A stretch of DNA of 55,844 nt from Pseudomonadota bacterium (GCA_020053735.1 JAGVMP010000014.1:1-55844); one strand, 5' to 3'. Shown: positions 25,841 to 35,854, counted from the first letter of the stretch. Numbers and translations: made by a program. Notes: a model not told the origin generated them from the letters alone.

Positions 25841-27445
25841 ATGAAACAAGCATTTGACACTTTAATTATTGGTAGCGGCTTGGCTGGCCTAACGATGGCC
25901 TTGCAAATTGCCGATACAAAACGGGTATGCATTGTCAGTAAACGAGAAGTATCTGACAGCGCCAGCAGTTGGGCGCAAGGTGGCATTGCGGCAGTTTTGA
26001 ATAATGAAGTAAGTAATGAAGATTCCATTGAAGAACACATTCAAGACACCTTAATTGCAGGCGCAGGCTTGTGCGATGCAGAAATTACCCGCTTGGTGGC
26101 CACCAACGCACGCGAGGCGGTAGAGTGGCTGGTAGACCAAGGTGTGGAATTTACCCGCGAGGCCGATAACAGCGGCTTTCATCTAACCCGCGAAGGTGGC
26201 CACAGCCAGCGCCGTATCGTGCATGTGGCCGATGCCACTGGAAACGCCGTGCAAAAAACCTTGGCACAAAAAATTCGCGAACACGCCAACATTACCATTC
26301 TAGAAAATCATATTGCTGTTGACTTACTGACTTCTCAAAAAGTGAGTAAATCTGCAACTGAAAACCGATGCTTGGGCGCTTATGTGCTGGATAACCACAC
26401 TGGCAAAGTCATGACCATTGCTGCACAGCAAACGGTGCTGGCTACGGGTGGTGCGGGCAAAGTGTATTTGTACACCACCAATCCCGATGTCAGCACTGGC
26501 GACGGCATTGCTATGGCGTGGCGCGCAGGTTGCCGTGTGGCAAATATGGAATTTATTCAATTTCACCCCACCTGTTTATTCCACCCGCATGCCAAATCAT
26601 TTTTAATTTCTGAGGCGGTGCGCGGCGAAGGCGGTTTACTACTCTTGCCAGACGGTACGCGCTTTATGCCAGAACACGATGCGCGCGAAGAGCTGGCACC
26701 GCGCGATGTCGTGGCGCGCGCCATTGACTTTGAAATGAAAAAACGCGGTTTAGATTGCGTCTACTTAGACATTACCCACAAACCACTGGCGTTTATCAAA
26801 GAACATTTCCCCAATATTTACGCGCGTTGCCTAGAACTCGGCATCGACATTAGCAAACAAGCTATCCCAGTAGTACCTGCCGCACACTACAGCTGTGGTG
26901 GTGTGATGGTAGATGCGCAAGGCCGTACTGACATCGCCAATTTATACGCCATTGGCGAAACCGCCTGCACTGGCCTGCACGGTGCAAATCGGCTAGCTAG
27001 CAACTCATTGTTGGAATGTTTGGTGTTTGGTCGCGCTGCGGCGCACGATATTCTCAATGCGCCCTCGCAAGCTATCAGCCAATTGCCGCAATGGGATGAA
27101 AGCCGCGTTACCGATGCCGATGAAGAAGTGCTGATTACGCACACTTGGGATGAGCTGCGCCGCTTTATGTGGAACTACGTCGGCATTGTGCGCACCGATA
27201 AACGCTTAAGTCGGGCGCTGCATCGTATTGATATGCTGCGTGATGAGGTGCAAGAGTTTTACAGCAATTTTAAAATCAGCAACGACTTAATCGAGCTGCG
27301 TAATTTGCTGCAAGTGGCTGAACTCATTGTGGAAAGCGCGATTTCACGCAAAGAAAGTCGTGGCTTGCATTACAGCAAAGACCACCCCAATTTAGAATCT
27401 GACCCCATTCCTACCGTGCTAGAACCGAAAAATTATAGTGGTTAA
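25841..27445 (+). CDS. nadB: L-aspartate oxidase
   Basis: NadB oxidises L-aspartate to iminoaspartate with FAD, the first step of de novo NAD synthesis. The 534-residue protein has the dinucleotide-binding motif IIGSGLAGLTMALQIAD near 9, SSWAQGGIAAVL near 42, the substrate-side HLTREGGHSQRRIVH near 111 and GLHGANRLASNSLLEC near 378. Length matches E. coli NadB (540). It is transcribed away from rpoE across a 121-base gap. nadA and nadC are not in the window. Confidence 0.96.
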   Translation: MKQAFDTLIIGSGLAGLTMALQIADTKRVCIVSKREVSDSASSWAQGGIAAVLNNEVSNEDSIEEHIQDTLIAGAGLCDAEITRLVATNAREAVEWLVDQGVEFTREADNSGFHLTREGGHSQRRIVHVADATGNAVQKTLAQKIREHANITILENHIAVDLLTSQKVSKSATENRCLGAYVLDNHTGKVMTIAAQQTVLATGGAGKVYLYTTNPDVSTGDGIAMAWRAGCRVANMEFIQFHPTCLFHPHAKSFLISEAVRGEGGLLLLPDGTRFMPEHDAREELAPRDVVARAIDFEMKKRGLDCVYLDITHKPLAFIKEHFPNIYARCLELGIDISKQAIPVVPAAHYSCGGVMVDAQGRTDIANLYAIGETACTGLHGANRLASNSLLECLVFGRAAAHDILNAPSQAISQLPQWDESRVTDADEEVLITHTWDELRRFMWNYVGIVRTDKRLSRALHRIDMLRDEVQEFYSNFKISNDLIELRNLLQVAELIVESAISRKESRGLHYSKDHPNLESDPIPTVLEPKNYSG

Positions 27446-27610
27446 TCCGTCGTTGCCATCCCAACCTTTCGGCCTGAGCTGTGAGCTTGCCGAACAGTCG
27501 AAGGGCCCACCTCTCAGCCGTTATTCCTGCGCAGTGATTTTAGCAGGCATTTTGCAAAGCAAAAGCTCGCAAAGCGGGAATCCATTTTTTTGCTTAGGCT
27601 AAGCTCCACC
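27446..27610. repeat. repeat-rich intergenic segment after nadB
   Basis: No gene is seen. The stretch holds an imperfect inverted pair around 27468-27512 (CTTTCGGCCTGAG and its degenerate partner CAGTCGAAGGG) and a partial GTTATTCCTGC ... GCGGGAATCC hairpin at about 27519-27582. Both look like members of common dispersed REP-type families, in degenerate form. Confidence 0.45.
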
Positions 27611-27774
27611 TTTGCCCCTCTCCCCAACCCCTCTCCCCAACCCCTCTCCCGCCTGCGGGCGAGGGGCTAAAAACGTGCCACTACACTCTCTCGCAAAAGA
27701 GAATACCAAACCGCATACCATAACCCTCACCCGCTGGCGGGAGAGGGTGCGCGACAGCGCGGGAGAGGGGCAAA
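27611..27774. repeat. MITE-like element with perfect 14-bp terminal inverted repeats
   Basis: TTTGCCCCTCTCCC at 27611-27624 is the exact reverse complement of 27761-27774. The left arm has nearly three tandem copies of a 13-base unit (CCCCTCTCCCCAA, 27615-27650). Inner inverted segments (CCGCCTGCGGGCG; ACCCTCACCCGCTGG with GCGGGAGAGGGT) allow a long imperfect hairpin. It contains no gene and runs up to the thermonuclease coding region. Confidence 0.7.
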
Positions 27775-27845
27775 GATGGTTTATTTTCTTAAATTTTAAA
27801 CAATTCATCACTGCCCTAGCAACCGCATGGCTTTTGGTTTTACTT

Positions 27846-28274
27846 ATGGTGGCCTGCAGCCTACCTGTTTTTGCTGCCGAAATCACTTATTTTTACGATG
27901 GTGATACGGTTAAAATCAAAGACGAGACTTACGAATACAAACTGCGCATCACCGATATTGATGCGCCTGAACGCAACCAAACTTACGGCAAAAAATCTCG
28001 CCGCGCACTGATGGATTTTTGCAAAGAAGCCAATATCTACGTAGCGATTAGTGGCTACGATAAATACGATCGCAAGCTAGGCAAGCTGTTATGTAACCAG
28101 CAAGATGTGAGCAAGCATATGGTGAAATATGGCCACGCTTGGTTTAACAAGCGCTATTCGATGGATTATTCACTTGCGCTGCTACAAGATGAAGCGCGTA
28201 AAAATAAACTGGGGCTTTGGCAAGCCCAGCAACAAACCCCGCCTTGGGTTTGGCGGAAAAATCATCAACATTAA
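27846..28274 (+). CDS. thermonuclease (SNase-like) domain protein
   Basis: The mature part is a staphylococcal-nuclease-type domain: FYDGDTVKIKDETYEYKLRI contains the catalytic Asp pair, ITDIDAPERNQTYGKKSRRAL the conserved Arg/Asp-Ala-Pro segment, and SGYDKYDRKLGKLL the second Arg. Such proteins are secreted or periplasmic nucleases. The start is uncertain. The ATG at 27846 gives only MVACSLPVFAA before the domain, while the open frame extends upstream through FKQFITALATAWLLVLL, which looks like the missing half of a signal peptide, and then into the repeat element (TTG at 27612). The native start may have been displaced by that element or may be a rare codon. Confidence 0.75.
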   Translation: MVACSLPVFAAEITYFYDGDTVKIKDETYEYKLRITDIDAPERNQTYGKKSRRALMDFCKEANIYVAISGYDKYDRKLGKLLCNQQDVSKHMVKYGHAWFNKRYSMDYSLALLQDEARKNKLGLWQAQQQTPPWVWRKNHQH

Positions 28275-28371
28275 GTGTGTTAACATTTTGAGTAATTATC
28301 AACATTAAACATACACTCACTTTTAAGTGATACGCCCAAACTGGCACACATTTCACGTTAGGTATAAATAT

Positions 28372-28915
28372 ATGGAAAAATTAGTATTTGAGTTTGGTGA
28401 AATTGATGACTCTAGTGTCTCCGACATCGAGTCGGCAGCTATTTCCAGCTATTCAAGTTTAATGCAAAACTATTCTCAAGGTTCTGTTGATGGCTCAGTG
28501 TCTGTTCGTAACATCGGTAAAGGCGCAGATTGGTCAGTAATTGTCCTTACAATTACTGGTATCTTTTTTGCTATTCCTGAAGCACATAAAAAAGTGAGGG
28601 AATCTTTTGAAGAATGGCAGCATATCTTCAAAGAACTTAAATCACTGTATACATGGTTAATCCCTAAAAAACAGCACTATATCCGAACCAATATTTATTT
28701 CTAATTGCCCTAAATATAGTTTCTGCGCAAGCAAACCTAAGAGACTTAGTATTCTTAGGGTTCACTTCGCTTCCAGAACATAATCCTGACCTTGATAAAT
28801 ATCCCGCGCTACTTTTTTCATTCGCAAATAAAATGGACATACTTCAGATAGCAATTGCACGCAACGGTGAGATATTCTGGGAGAATAGAATTCAGTTAAT
28901 GGATAAAAATTCTTA
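28372..28915 (+). pseudogene. unknown gene, probably frameshifted at an A6 tract
   Basis: A first frame from ATG 28372 encodes about 110 residues with one membrane segment (SVIVLTITGIFFAIPEAH) and stops at 28704. The -1 frame is then open to a stop at 28913-28915 and encodes a natural-looking continuation (YLFLIALNIVSAQANLRDLV, later FANKMDILQIAIARNGEIFW). Adding one base at the A6 tract 28666-28671 joins them into one protein of about 181 residues. I do not recognise the family. It could be a real disruption, a variable homopolymer or a sequencing error. Confidence 0.5.
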
Positions 28916-28978
28916 AACACGTTTTACAATTGTTAGTAATCTAAAAAATACCAAGCTCGCTTTAATTGTAATTCCCCG

Positions 28979-28984
28979 TATAAT
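28979..28984 (+). promoter_or_regulatory. candidate -10 box of a long rhlE leader
   Basis: A perfect TATAAT lies here, with TCGCTT or nearby T-rich sequence as a poor -35. Transcription from it would give an untranslated leader of roughly 130 bases before the rhlE start. The leader contains TTGGTATG and CATACCAA as an 8-bp inverted pair (near 29065-29105). Long structured leaders are usual for cold-shock DEAD-box helicase genes. Confidence 0.45.
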
Positions 28985-29120
28985 GCGTTTTCCCCACGCA
29001 AACCAATCAGCGTAGCGGTCTTTTTTCTATCAGGTTATCTAAACCTAATTATTCGTCAGCCTCGATTGGTATGCTTCATAAGTATTTGGCCGACTTTACA
29101 TACCAAGCTGGAGCATTACC

Positions 29121-30686
29121 TTGTCAATTGAAACAACAAACACATCTAATTTTAACGAATTAGGATTATCCGAACCCATTCTGCGCGCCATTGGCGACGC
29201 GGGTTACACCACACCAACCCCCATTCAGTCCAAAGCAATTCCGCAAGTTTTAAGCGGTGGTGATTTGCTGGCTGGCGCTCAGACGGGCACTGGCAAAACC
29301 GCTGGTTTTACCCTGCCGATTTTACATATTCTCAGCCAAAAAGCGCGCAACTCAGATGCAATTAAAAGTCGCCCGCGCTGCTTGATGCTGACGCCAACGC
29401 GAGAACTGGCGGCGCAGATTGAAGAATCCGTTAAAACTTATGGCAAATACCTGCCGCTCACCAGCACGGTTATTTTTGGTGGCGTAAACGCCAACCCGCA
29501 AATTGCGCGCTTAAAAAAACCGCTGGATATTCTGGTCGCTACGCCTGGCCGCTTACTGGATCATGCCAACCAAAAGAATGTTGACTTGAGTGGCGTTGAG
29601 ATTTTGGTGCTGGATGAAGCCGATAGAATGTTAGATATGGGCTTTATCCGCGATATTAAAAAAGTACTCGCCATGTTGCCCAAGCAACGCCAAAACTTAT
29701 TATTTTCTGCAACTTTCTCTGATGAAATTAAAGCACTGGCAGATGGCTTGTTGCATAACCCAGGTTTTGTAGAAGTCGCGCGCAGAAATACTGCATCTGA
29801 ATTAGTAGAACAAACCGTGCATATGGTGGCGCAAAGCCATAAACGCGAGTTAATGAGCTACCTGATTAAACAAAATGACTGGCAACAAGTATTAATATTT
29901 ACCCGCACCAAACACGGCGCGAATCGGCTTGCTGAAAAATTAATTAAAGACGGCATTGAAGCCGCGGCGATTCATGGCAACAAAAGCCAAGGCGCACGCA
30001 CTAAAGCGTTGGCAGGCTTTAAGGCAGGCGAAGTACGCGTACTGGTGGCAACCGACATTGCCGCACGCGGCTTAGATATTGACCAATTGCCGCAAGTTGT
30101 GAATTTTGAACTGCCCAACGTGCCAGAAGATTATGTGCACCGCATTGGCAGAACTGGCCGCGCAGGCAGCAGTGGCGCAGCAGTTTCATTGGTAGACCGT
30201 GAGGAAGTAAAACTACTGAAAGACATTGAAAAACTGATTAAACGTGAAATACCAAAAGTGCAGGTAGAGGGTTTTACACCCTCTGACAAACCAGAACCTG
30301 AAGCGCCACGATCTACGCAACCACACGGTAGACCGCCACGAGGACATGGCCAAGGCCAGCAACAACGGAAGTCACAAGATGCAAACCATAATGGTTCTAG
30401 GCAAGGTCAAAATAATGGCCAAAATGCAAATGGTCAAAACTCGAATCGCAATCAAGGCCAAAAATCTTCACAAAATAGTTCTACGCAAAATGGTTCCAGT
30501 AAGCTGATGTCAGAAGCTGCGCGCCATCAAGCCATGCCACAAACGCCATTGTTTGCGCCAAAACCGCAACCGCGCAACCCGAATGCTAGAAATACTAATC
30601 CCAGAAGTTCCAATCAAGGTGGGTTTGGCACCAATCCCAATACTAACTCTGGCAGCCAACACAGAAGCGGTGGCAGGGGTAGATAA
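29121..30686 (+). CDS. rhlE: DEAD-box RNA helicase RhlE
   Basis: This ATP-dependent RNA helicase of 521 residues has a Q motif ([11 protein letters not shown]), motif [17 protein letters not shown] near residue 54, motif [15 protein letters not shown] near 157, motif III SATF and motif [12 protein letters not shown] near 340. After residue 390 comes a long Gln/Asn/Gly/Arg-rich low-complexity tail (many NGQN-type repeats), typical of RhlE relatives and likely disordered. The start codon is TTG at 29121, supported by GGAG seven bases upstream. RNA and ribosome remodelling at low temperature is the usual role. Confidence 0.93.
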   Translation: MSIETTNTSNFNELGLSEPILRAIGDAGYTTPTPIQSKAIPQVLSGGDLLAGAQTGTGKTAGFTLPILHILSQKARNSDAIKSRPRCLMLTPTRELAAQIEESVKTYGKYLPLTSTVIFGGVNANPQIARLKKPLDILVATPGRLLDHANQKNVDLSGVEILVLDEADRMLDMGFIRDIKKVLAMLPKQRQNLLFSATFSDEIKALADGLLHNPGFVEVARRNTASELVEQTVHMVAQSHKRELMSYLIKQNDWQQVLIFTRTKHGANRLAEKLIKDGIEAAAIHGNKSQGARTKALAGFKAGEVRVLVATDIAARGLDIDQLPQVVNFELPNVPEDYVHRIGRTGRAGSSGAAVSLVDREEVKLLKDIEKLIKREIPKVQVEGFTPSDKPEPEAPRSTQPHGRPPRGHGQGQQQRKSQDANHNGSRQGQNNGQNANGQNSNRNQGQKSSQNSSTQNGSSKLMSEAARHQAMPQTPLFAPKPQPRNPNARNTNPRSSNQGGFGTNPNTNSGSQHRSGGRGR

Positions 30687-30702
30687 CTATTCAAACATTT
30701 AG

Positions 30703-30826
30703 TTAAAAACTCATATTTTTAAGTAAGACAAGGCGCGAATCCAAAAATTGGACGCGCATATGGGTTATATGTAAGGATAATTTTTTGATGAGCAACGCCG
30801 TATTGCAAAGAGAGATGAGTTTTTAA
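30703..30826. repeat. 124-bp MITE-like element ending at the UPF0178 start codon
   Basis: TTAAAAACTCAT at 30703-30714 is the exact reverse complement of ATGAGTTTTTAA at 30815-30826. The interior has further inverted pieces (CGCGAATCC / GGACGCG). The last A of the right end is the A of the ATG start codon of the next gene, so the element supplies that gene's ribosome-binding region (AAAGAGAG). Confidence 0.65.
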
Positions 30827-31275
30827 TGAAAATTTGGGTTGATGCAGATGCTTGCCCGGTGGTCATTAAAGAGATTTTATTCCGCGCGGCAGAACGCACA
30901 AAAATTACCACCACTTTGGTAGCAAACCAATTTTTACGCACACCCGCATCGCCCTACATTAAAACAATTACTGTGCGAAGCGGGTTTGATGTAGCCGATA
31001 GCAGAATTGTGCAGGAATGTGAAATTGGTGATTTAGTCATTACCGCCGACATTCCACTGGCTGCCTTGGTGGTGGCAAAAGGTGCCCACGCACTCAACCC
31101 GCGTGGTGAGCTTTATACCGAAGCCAATATTAAAGAACGCCTTGCTATGCGCAATTTAATGGATGAGTTGCGTGGCAATGGCATAGAGATTGGTGGCCCT
31201 GCAGTATTTAATCTAACCGACAGGCAAGTCTTTGCCGCCGCATTAGATCGTTTTATCGCAAAATCACAAAAATAG
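30826..31275 (+). CDS. yaiI: UPF0178 (YaiI/YqxD) family protein
   Basis: The 149-residue protein begins [20 protein letters not shown], the diagnostic N-terminus of UPF0178, and contains [20 protein letters not shown] near 65 and the NLMDELRG segment. The fold is PIN-like, with conserved acidic residues, and a nuclease-related role has been suggested from fold only; no activity is established. Its ATG coincides with the right end of the repeat element, which provides the only ribosome-binding-like sequence. Confidence 0.9.
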   Translation: MKIWVDADACPVVIKEILFRAAERTKITTTLVANQFLRTPASPYIKTITVRSGFDVADSRIVQECEIGDLVITADIPLAALVVAKGAHALNPRGELYTEANIKERLAMRNLMDELRGNGIEIGGPAVFNLTDRQVFAAALDRFIAKSQK

Positions 31276-31328
31276 TTTAAAATTCTACTCGATCATTTTT
31301 ATACACACTTTAGCCCTAAGGATTACCC

Positions 31329-31808
31329 ATGCAAATTGCCATGAACACTGTTGTCACCATGACTTATCAACTTAAAAATAGCGACGGTGAAGTGCTGGAA
31401 TCCAGCAACGAGCCTGTGGCTTATTTGCATGGCGGTTACGATAATATCTTCCCAAAAGTAGAAGAAGCCATGCATGGCAAAAACGTGGGCGATGTGGTGA
31501 CTGTAGATTTGCAGCCAGCTGATGCGTTTGGCGAATTTGACGAAGAGTTAGTACAAATTGAGCCTGCAAGTGCCTTCCCAGCAGCAGATTTAAAAGTGGG
31601 CATGCAGTTTGAAGGTGAAGATGAAACAGGCGAGGTGATTTTATATACCGTGACCGAAATTGCCGATGACAAAGTGGTAGTTGATGGCAATCATCCGTGG
31701 GCGGGTGAGCGCGTCGTGTTTACCGCCACCGTGACTGATGTGCGTAAAGCCATACCAGAAGAAATATCTCACCAGCACGTGCATGGTGCGGGCGGACATC
31801 ACCACTAA
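31329..31808 (+). CDS. slyD: FKBP-type peptidyl-prolyl isomerase SlyD
   Basis: The 159-residue protein has the SlyD arrangement: an FKBP half (TVVTMTYQLKNSDGEVLESS, then YLHGGYDNIFPKVEEAMHGK), an inserted IF chaperone flap (about 70-125) and the closing FKBP strand (HPWAGERVVFTATVTDVRKA). The C-terminal tail HQHVHGAGGHHH is a short metal-binding His tail like that of E. coli SlyD, which delivers nickel to hydrogenase. It is followed by a terminator. Confidence 0.93.
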   Translation: MQIAMNTVVTMTYQLKNSDGEVLESSNEPVAYLHGGYDNIFPKVEEAMHGKNVGDVVTVDLQPADAFGEFDEELVQIEPASAFPAADLKVGMQFEGEDETGEVILYTVTEIADDKVVVDGNHPWAGERVVFTATVTDVRKAIPEEISHQHVHGAGGHHH

Positions 31809-31828
31809 TATTTAATTGATTGTTTAAG

Positions 31829-31862
31829 ACAAAAAAGGCACTCATTTGAATGCCTTTTTTAA
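31829..31862 (+). terminator. rho-independent terminator after slyD
   Basis: AAAAAAGGCA and TGCCTTTTTT form a 10-bp stem around a loop of about 10 bases, with a T run on the plus strand, 22 bases past the slyD stop. The A run could also serve the minus strand. Confidence 0.75.
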
Positions 31863-31927
31863 TTAGCTCAGCAAACTCTTCCAAAAGCAATTGGCCTAAA
31901 AGCAATTAGGCAAACTTATCCCTTCCC

Positions 31928-31999
31928 GTCATTCCCGCGTAGGCGGGAATCCAGTTCACTTGATAAAATCGCCTAGATTCCCGCCTACGCGGGAATGAC
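31928..31999. repeat. pair of inverted dRS3-like repeats
   Basis: Two copies of ATTCCC-N8-GGGAAT (31931-31950 and 31977-31996) face each other, and GTC/GAC extends the match so that 31928-31950 is the exact reverse complement of 31977-31999. This is the form of the neisserial dRS3 20-mer. A third copy lies at 43295-43314. It separates slyD and mutS, which converge here. Confidence 0.75.
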
Positions 32000-32039
32000 A
32001 GATGATGAGTTGTAGTGTTTAAAAAATATTCGATAATTA

Positions 32040-34601
32040 TTAAGTCTTGCTCATTAATTTTTGCAACTTATACAGTAAATCCAGTGCCTGCTTAGGCGTT
32101 AGGTCGTCTGGCAATATCGTCTCTAGCTCTGCAATGACCGGATGCAATTCAACTGGTGCAGGCTCAGCCTTCGCTGCAAACATATCTGGCTGATTGTGAT
32201 TTGAGGTGAATTGGTTACTCTCTAGCTCTGCCAGTTTGCGCTTTGCAGCGGCAACCACGCTTTTGGGAATGCCCGCCAACTGCGCCACTTGTATGCCATA
32301 ACTCATGTGGGCGGCGCCCGCTTCTACTTTGTGTAAAAAAACGATCTTATGGCCATGCTCTACTGCATCTAAATGCACGTTGGCGGCGTGCTTAAATTCA
32401 TCCACAATGCGCGTTAGCTCAAAATAGTGTGTAGCAAAAAGGGTAAAACTTTTATTTTTTTCTAGCAGTTGTTTGGCGACAGCCCAAGCCAAACTCAAGC
32501 CATCAAAGGTCGAAGTTCCACGACCAATTTCATCCAGCAACACTAAACTCTTGTCCGTTGCGTTATGCAATATATTGGCTGTTTCGGTCATTTCTACCAT
32601 AAACGTAGAACGACCACCAGCTAAGTCGTCAGATGCCCCAATTCTGGTGAAAATACGATCTATTTCGCCGATTTTAACAACATTTGCCGGCACAAAGGCA
32701 CCACAGTGTGCCAATAATACGATTAACGCAGTTTGTCGCATAAAGGTCGATTTACCACCCATATTCGGGCCGGTGATCAGCAACAATTGACGATACGGAT
32801 TCATCGCCAAATCGTTCGCCACAAACGGTTGGGCAATACCTTCAACCACAGGGTGGCGACCGCCTTCAATAATGATACCCGACTCGCCCACAAATTGCGG
32901 CTGCACATAATTTAAAGCTTGCGCACGCTCAGCAAAACAGCATAAAACATCTAGGCTGGCAACCGCACCGCTATTGGTCTGCAGGGCAGTAATAAATGGG
33001 TTTAAAGCATTTAAAACTTGTTCATAGAGCATTTTCTCACGTGCCAACGCGCGATCGTTCGCGCTTAACACTTTGTCTTCAAAGGCTTTAAGCTCTGGTG
33101 TAATAAAACGCTCAGCATTTTTAAGCGTTTGACGACGGCGGTATTCTGCTGGTGCATTTTCAGCTTGAGCACGGCTAATTTCAATATAAAAACCATGCAC
33201 GCTGTTGTATTCTACTTTGAGATTTTGTAAGCCTGTGCGCGCTTTTTCGGCTGCCTCAAATTGCAATAAAAAGTCACCATGATTGGTTTGCAAAGCACGC
33301 AACTCGTCCAAGTCGGCATCGTAGCCATCCGCAATCACGCCGCCTTCTCTCAATAAAGACGAAGGCTCTGGCTTGATGGCTTTTAATATACGCAGTACTT
33401 CAGAAGGCGCTTGTAGATTAGCACCTAGCGTTTCCAACAATATGGCCTTACTACTGACTAACAAATTTTGCAACAAGGGCAGTTGCAACAAACTCTCACG
33501 CAGCCCTGACAAATCGCGCGAGCGTGCGGTTTTTAACGCCACGCGTGTCGTGATGCGCTCAATATCACCTATCAATTTTAAAGATGCCTGCAAGCTTTGA
33601 TGCTTGTTAGTTTGAATAAGCTCTGCAACTGCCTCGTGACGCTTAGCCACCAAGTTTCTATCACGCAAGGGATGGTGCAACCAAAGTCTGAGTAAGCGCG
33701 TACCCATCGCAGTTTGTGTGGTGTTGAGGAGAGAATATAAGGTCGGCGAAGTATCGCCACGCAAGGTGACGTCTATTTCCAAATTCCGGCGCGTGGCAGC
33801 ATCCAACTGAATATATTGTGAAGTTTGCTCAACGCTCAGCGCTGTAATATGCGGCAGTGCGGCGCGTTGCGTATGTTTAACGTAATCTAACAACGCACCT
33901 GCCGCACACAAAGCCGCGGTGAGTTGCTGCGCACCAAACCCACTTAAATCCAGAGTATTAAATTGTGCAGTGAGCGTTTTAAATGCGCTATCGACATCAA
34001 ACTGCCAAGGGCTTAAGCGCTTTTTTGCACAGTCAAAATTTTCCAATGCGCTGTGTTTAAAATCATCCGTGCAAATAATTTCTGCTGGGTTGATTCGCTG
34101 CAACTCTTGCGCCAATTGGCCAGTCGCAATCTCGCTCAAAATAAAACTCCCCGAAGCCAAATTGATGCGCGCCAGACCAACTACTCCATCCGCCGCAAAC
34201 ACGCTGAGCAATTGGTTATCACGCGTTTCGTCTAGCAACGCAGAGTCAGTCAATGTACCAGGTGTGAGAATGCGCGCGACCGCACGCTCGACGGGCCCTT
34301 TACTCGCGCCAACTTCCCCTACTTGCTCGCAAATAGCCACCGCTTCGCCGAGCTTGGTGAGCTTGGCTAAATATTGCTCGGCAGCATGATATGGCACACC
34401 CGCCATCTTGATAGGCTCACCATTGCTGGCGCCGCGACGCGTCAGCGTGATCCCTAATAATTTTGAAGCTTTCTCTGCGTCTTCAAAAAACAACTCATAA
34501 AAATCGCCCATGCGATAAAACAGCAGCATATCGGGATGCTGTGCTTTGAGCGCCAAATACTGGCGCATCATCGGTGTATGGTTGACGTTTAGTTCTGACA
34601 C
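32040..34601 (-). CDS. mutS: DNA mismatch repair protein MutS
   Basis: MutS recognises mismatches and recruits MutL. The 853-residue protein has the mismatch-contact Phe-x-Glu in [14 protein letters not shown] near residue 35, the clamp and lever domains, Walker [18 protein letters not shown] near 615 and Walker [21 protein letters not shown] near 690, and a C-terminal dimerisation tail ([17 protein letters not shown]). Length equals E. coli MutS. It is a single gene facing slyD across the dRS3-like pair. Confidence 0.97.
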   Translation of the reverse strand: MSELNVNHTPMMRQYLALKAQHPDMLLFYRMGDFYELFFEDAEKASKLLGITLTRRGASNGEPIKMAGVPYHAAEQYLAKLTKLGEAVAICEQVGEVGASKGPVERAVARILTPGTLTDSALLDETRDNQLLSVFAADGVVGLARINLASGSFILSEIATGQLAQELQRINPAEIICTDDFKHSALENFDCAKKRLSPWQFDVDSAFKTLTAQFNTLDLSGFGAQQLTAALCAAGALLDYVKHTQRAALPHITALSVEQTSQYIQLDAATRRNLEIDVTLRGDTSPTLYSLLNTTQTAMGTRLLRLWLHHPLRDRNLVAKRHEAVAELIQTNKHQSLQASLKLIGDIERITTRVALKTARSRDLSGLRESLLQLPLLQNLLVSSKAILLETLGANLQAPSEVLRILKAIKPEPSSLLREGGVIADGYDADLDELRALQTNHGDFLLQFEAAEKARTGLQNLKVEYNSVHGFYIEISRAQAENAPAEYRRRQTLKNAERFITPELKAFEDKVLSANDRALAREKMLYEQVLNALNPFITALQTNSGAVASLDVLCCFAERAQALNYVQPQFVGESGIIIEGGRHPVVEGIAQPFVANDLAMNPYRQLLLITGPNMGGKSTFMRQTALIVLLAHCGAFVPANVVKIGEIDRIFTRIGASDDLAGGRSTFMVEMTETANILHNATDKSLVLLDEIGRGTSTFDGLSLAWAVAKQLLEKNKSFTLFATHYFELTRIVDEFKHAANVHLDAVEHGHKIVFLHKVEAGAAHMSYGIQVAQLAGIPKSVVAAAKRKLAELESNQFTSNHNQPDMFAAKAEPAPVELHPVIAELETILPDDLTPKQALDLLYKLQKLMSKT

Positions 34602-34806
34602 GAAGTGAATTTTATATAAAGTTAATCTGCGTTTTCGACATTATGTTCGAAATATCAACATTCATTCACGATTATTTATGGGAAATATTTTTTACTAAAA
34701 ATATATTGTTTAAAAACATAAGGTTAAAATACTATCGATTTAAAGTGGCGTTGGCATTATTTGTGCATGAAAAGGTTTAGTTATTTACTTTTTCAAGGAG
34801 AAATAA

Positions 34807-35016
34807 ATGCAATATAACCAGTATGATGTTTATGCACAATTTTTGGTCCGCTGCCGCGAAGTGATGGGACCATTCGATTTGGAAAGGCTAGAGCACGACG
34901 AAGCCTACAAAACTGATTTTTTTAAACGCGTGGCCTTAAGTGCAGATGATCAAATTTTCGCGTTGGCAGATTTAGTCAGCCGCGTGATGCAAGACGAAAC
35001 TATTAACGTACATTAA
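34807..35016 (+). CDS. small protein of unknown function (69 aa)
   Basis: I do not recognise the family. A strong ribosome-binding site (AAGGAG, seven bases before ATG) and normal codon use support a real gene. The protein is acidic and helical (FLVRCREVMGPFDLERLEHD, then ALADLVSRVMQDE), cytoplasmic, with one Cys. It is transcribed away from mutS; the 205-base gap between them is very A+T rich and probably holds both promoters. Its 3' end overlaps the convergent 35003 gene by 14 bases. Confidence 0.65.
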   Translation: MQYNQYDVYAQFLVRCREVMGPFDLERLEHDEAYKTDFFKRVALSADDQIFALADLVSRVMQDETINVH

Positions 35017-35767
35017 CACTATCGACATGAATGCCAAAATGCTTGCTTTTGTAGCTGAAGCTCGCATTGCTGCCTGCATGATTACCACCATGATAATGAT
35101 GATTTACTGGATATGCGTGATGACCAACACCCCCATGTGGCCTAGTTTGATGCCGCACAGCATGGTTGGGATGGTACCAGCTTCCATTGTGCAAGCCACC
35201 ATAAGCTCGACCCAAAAAAATGGGTTGACTTTGCACAGGCTCTGGCACACCGCAAGCTACATACATCACACTTTTTTTCGCAGCCACTAAATCTTTATCG
35301 CGCCATGAAGTGCGCGAAACTGACTCGAAATTATCTTTTGCTTGCGCGCACTCATCTTCAGGTGAAAACACAGGTTGGCTGGTTGCCACAATGAGAGGTT
35401 GAGGCGCTGCTTCACCTTCCGCAATCGCAATCAAACGCCAATGTTCTTTTGTAGTGGCTAACGATTTTGCTAATTTAAAATCTCGGCTTAATACTGCGCG
35501 TGTCACAGCTGAGTCTACGGCACTTGCTTGCGCTAATTGTGCTGTTTGTAAAGCTTGTGCACTTAATGGTGATGATTTAGTCTGAATGACTGTGAGCGTT
35601 TGCTTCTGCGCCTGATGGCAGGGCGAATCGGTATAAACCACTTTGTTTTGACGCGTTGCATCATCTACAAAAGTACATTTATACACTTGCGCATTTACAT
35701 GTGATGTAAATAAAAAGCCTGCGATACTTAATGCGATATTTAATAAGTACAGATGCAATTTCATCAT
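35003..35767 (-). CDS. exported DUF4124-like protein with His-rich tail
   Basis: The 254-residue protein has a signal peptide (1-26, cleavage likely after HVNA), then VYKCTFVDDATRQNKVVYTD-SPC, which has the Tyr-Lys-Cys ... Tyr-Thr-Asp-x-Pro-Cys pattern of DUF4124. A helical Ala/Gln-rich middle (60-95) follows, then two further Cys (139 and 172) and a Gly/His/Tyr/Asn-rich tail from about 190 (YHPNHAVRHQTRPHGGVGHH). The tail may bind metal or be disordered. Function unknown. It overlaps the end of the opposing 34807 gene by 14 bases. Confidence 0.7.
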   Translation of the reverse strand: MMKLHLYLLNIALSIAGFLFTSHVNAQVYKCTFVDDATRQNKVVYTDSPCHQAQKQTLTVIQTKSSPLSAQALQTAQLAQASAVDSAVTRAVLSRDFKLAKSLATTKEHWRLIAIAEGEAAPQPLIVATSQPVFSPEDECAQAKDNFESVSRTSWRDKDLVAAKKSVMYVACGVPEPVQSQPIFLGRAYGGLHNGSWYHPNHAVRHQTRPHGGVGHHAYPVNHHYHGGNHAGSNASFSYKSKHFGIHVDSVNVR

Positions 35768-35854
35768 CGTCTCACAATCATTTTATTACTTAACGCGTGT
35801 GACAACACAACAAACTACAAATTCACATTTACTTTACCGCTTTATGCCAAATCT

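Noticed and set aside
27615-27650. Possible CRISPR-like or minisatellite array from the 13-base tandem units
   Set aside because: Less than three copies, no spacers and no cas genes; it is part of the left arm of the hairpin element.
28666-28672. Programmed -1 frameshift site (A AAA AAC)
   Set aside because: The zero frame reads AAA AAA CAG, so the heptamer is not in the phase needed for tandem slippage, and the -1 frame has a stop just before it. A lost base fits better.
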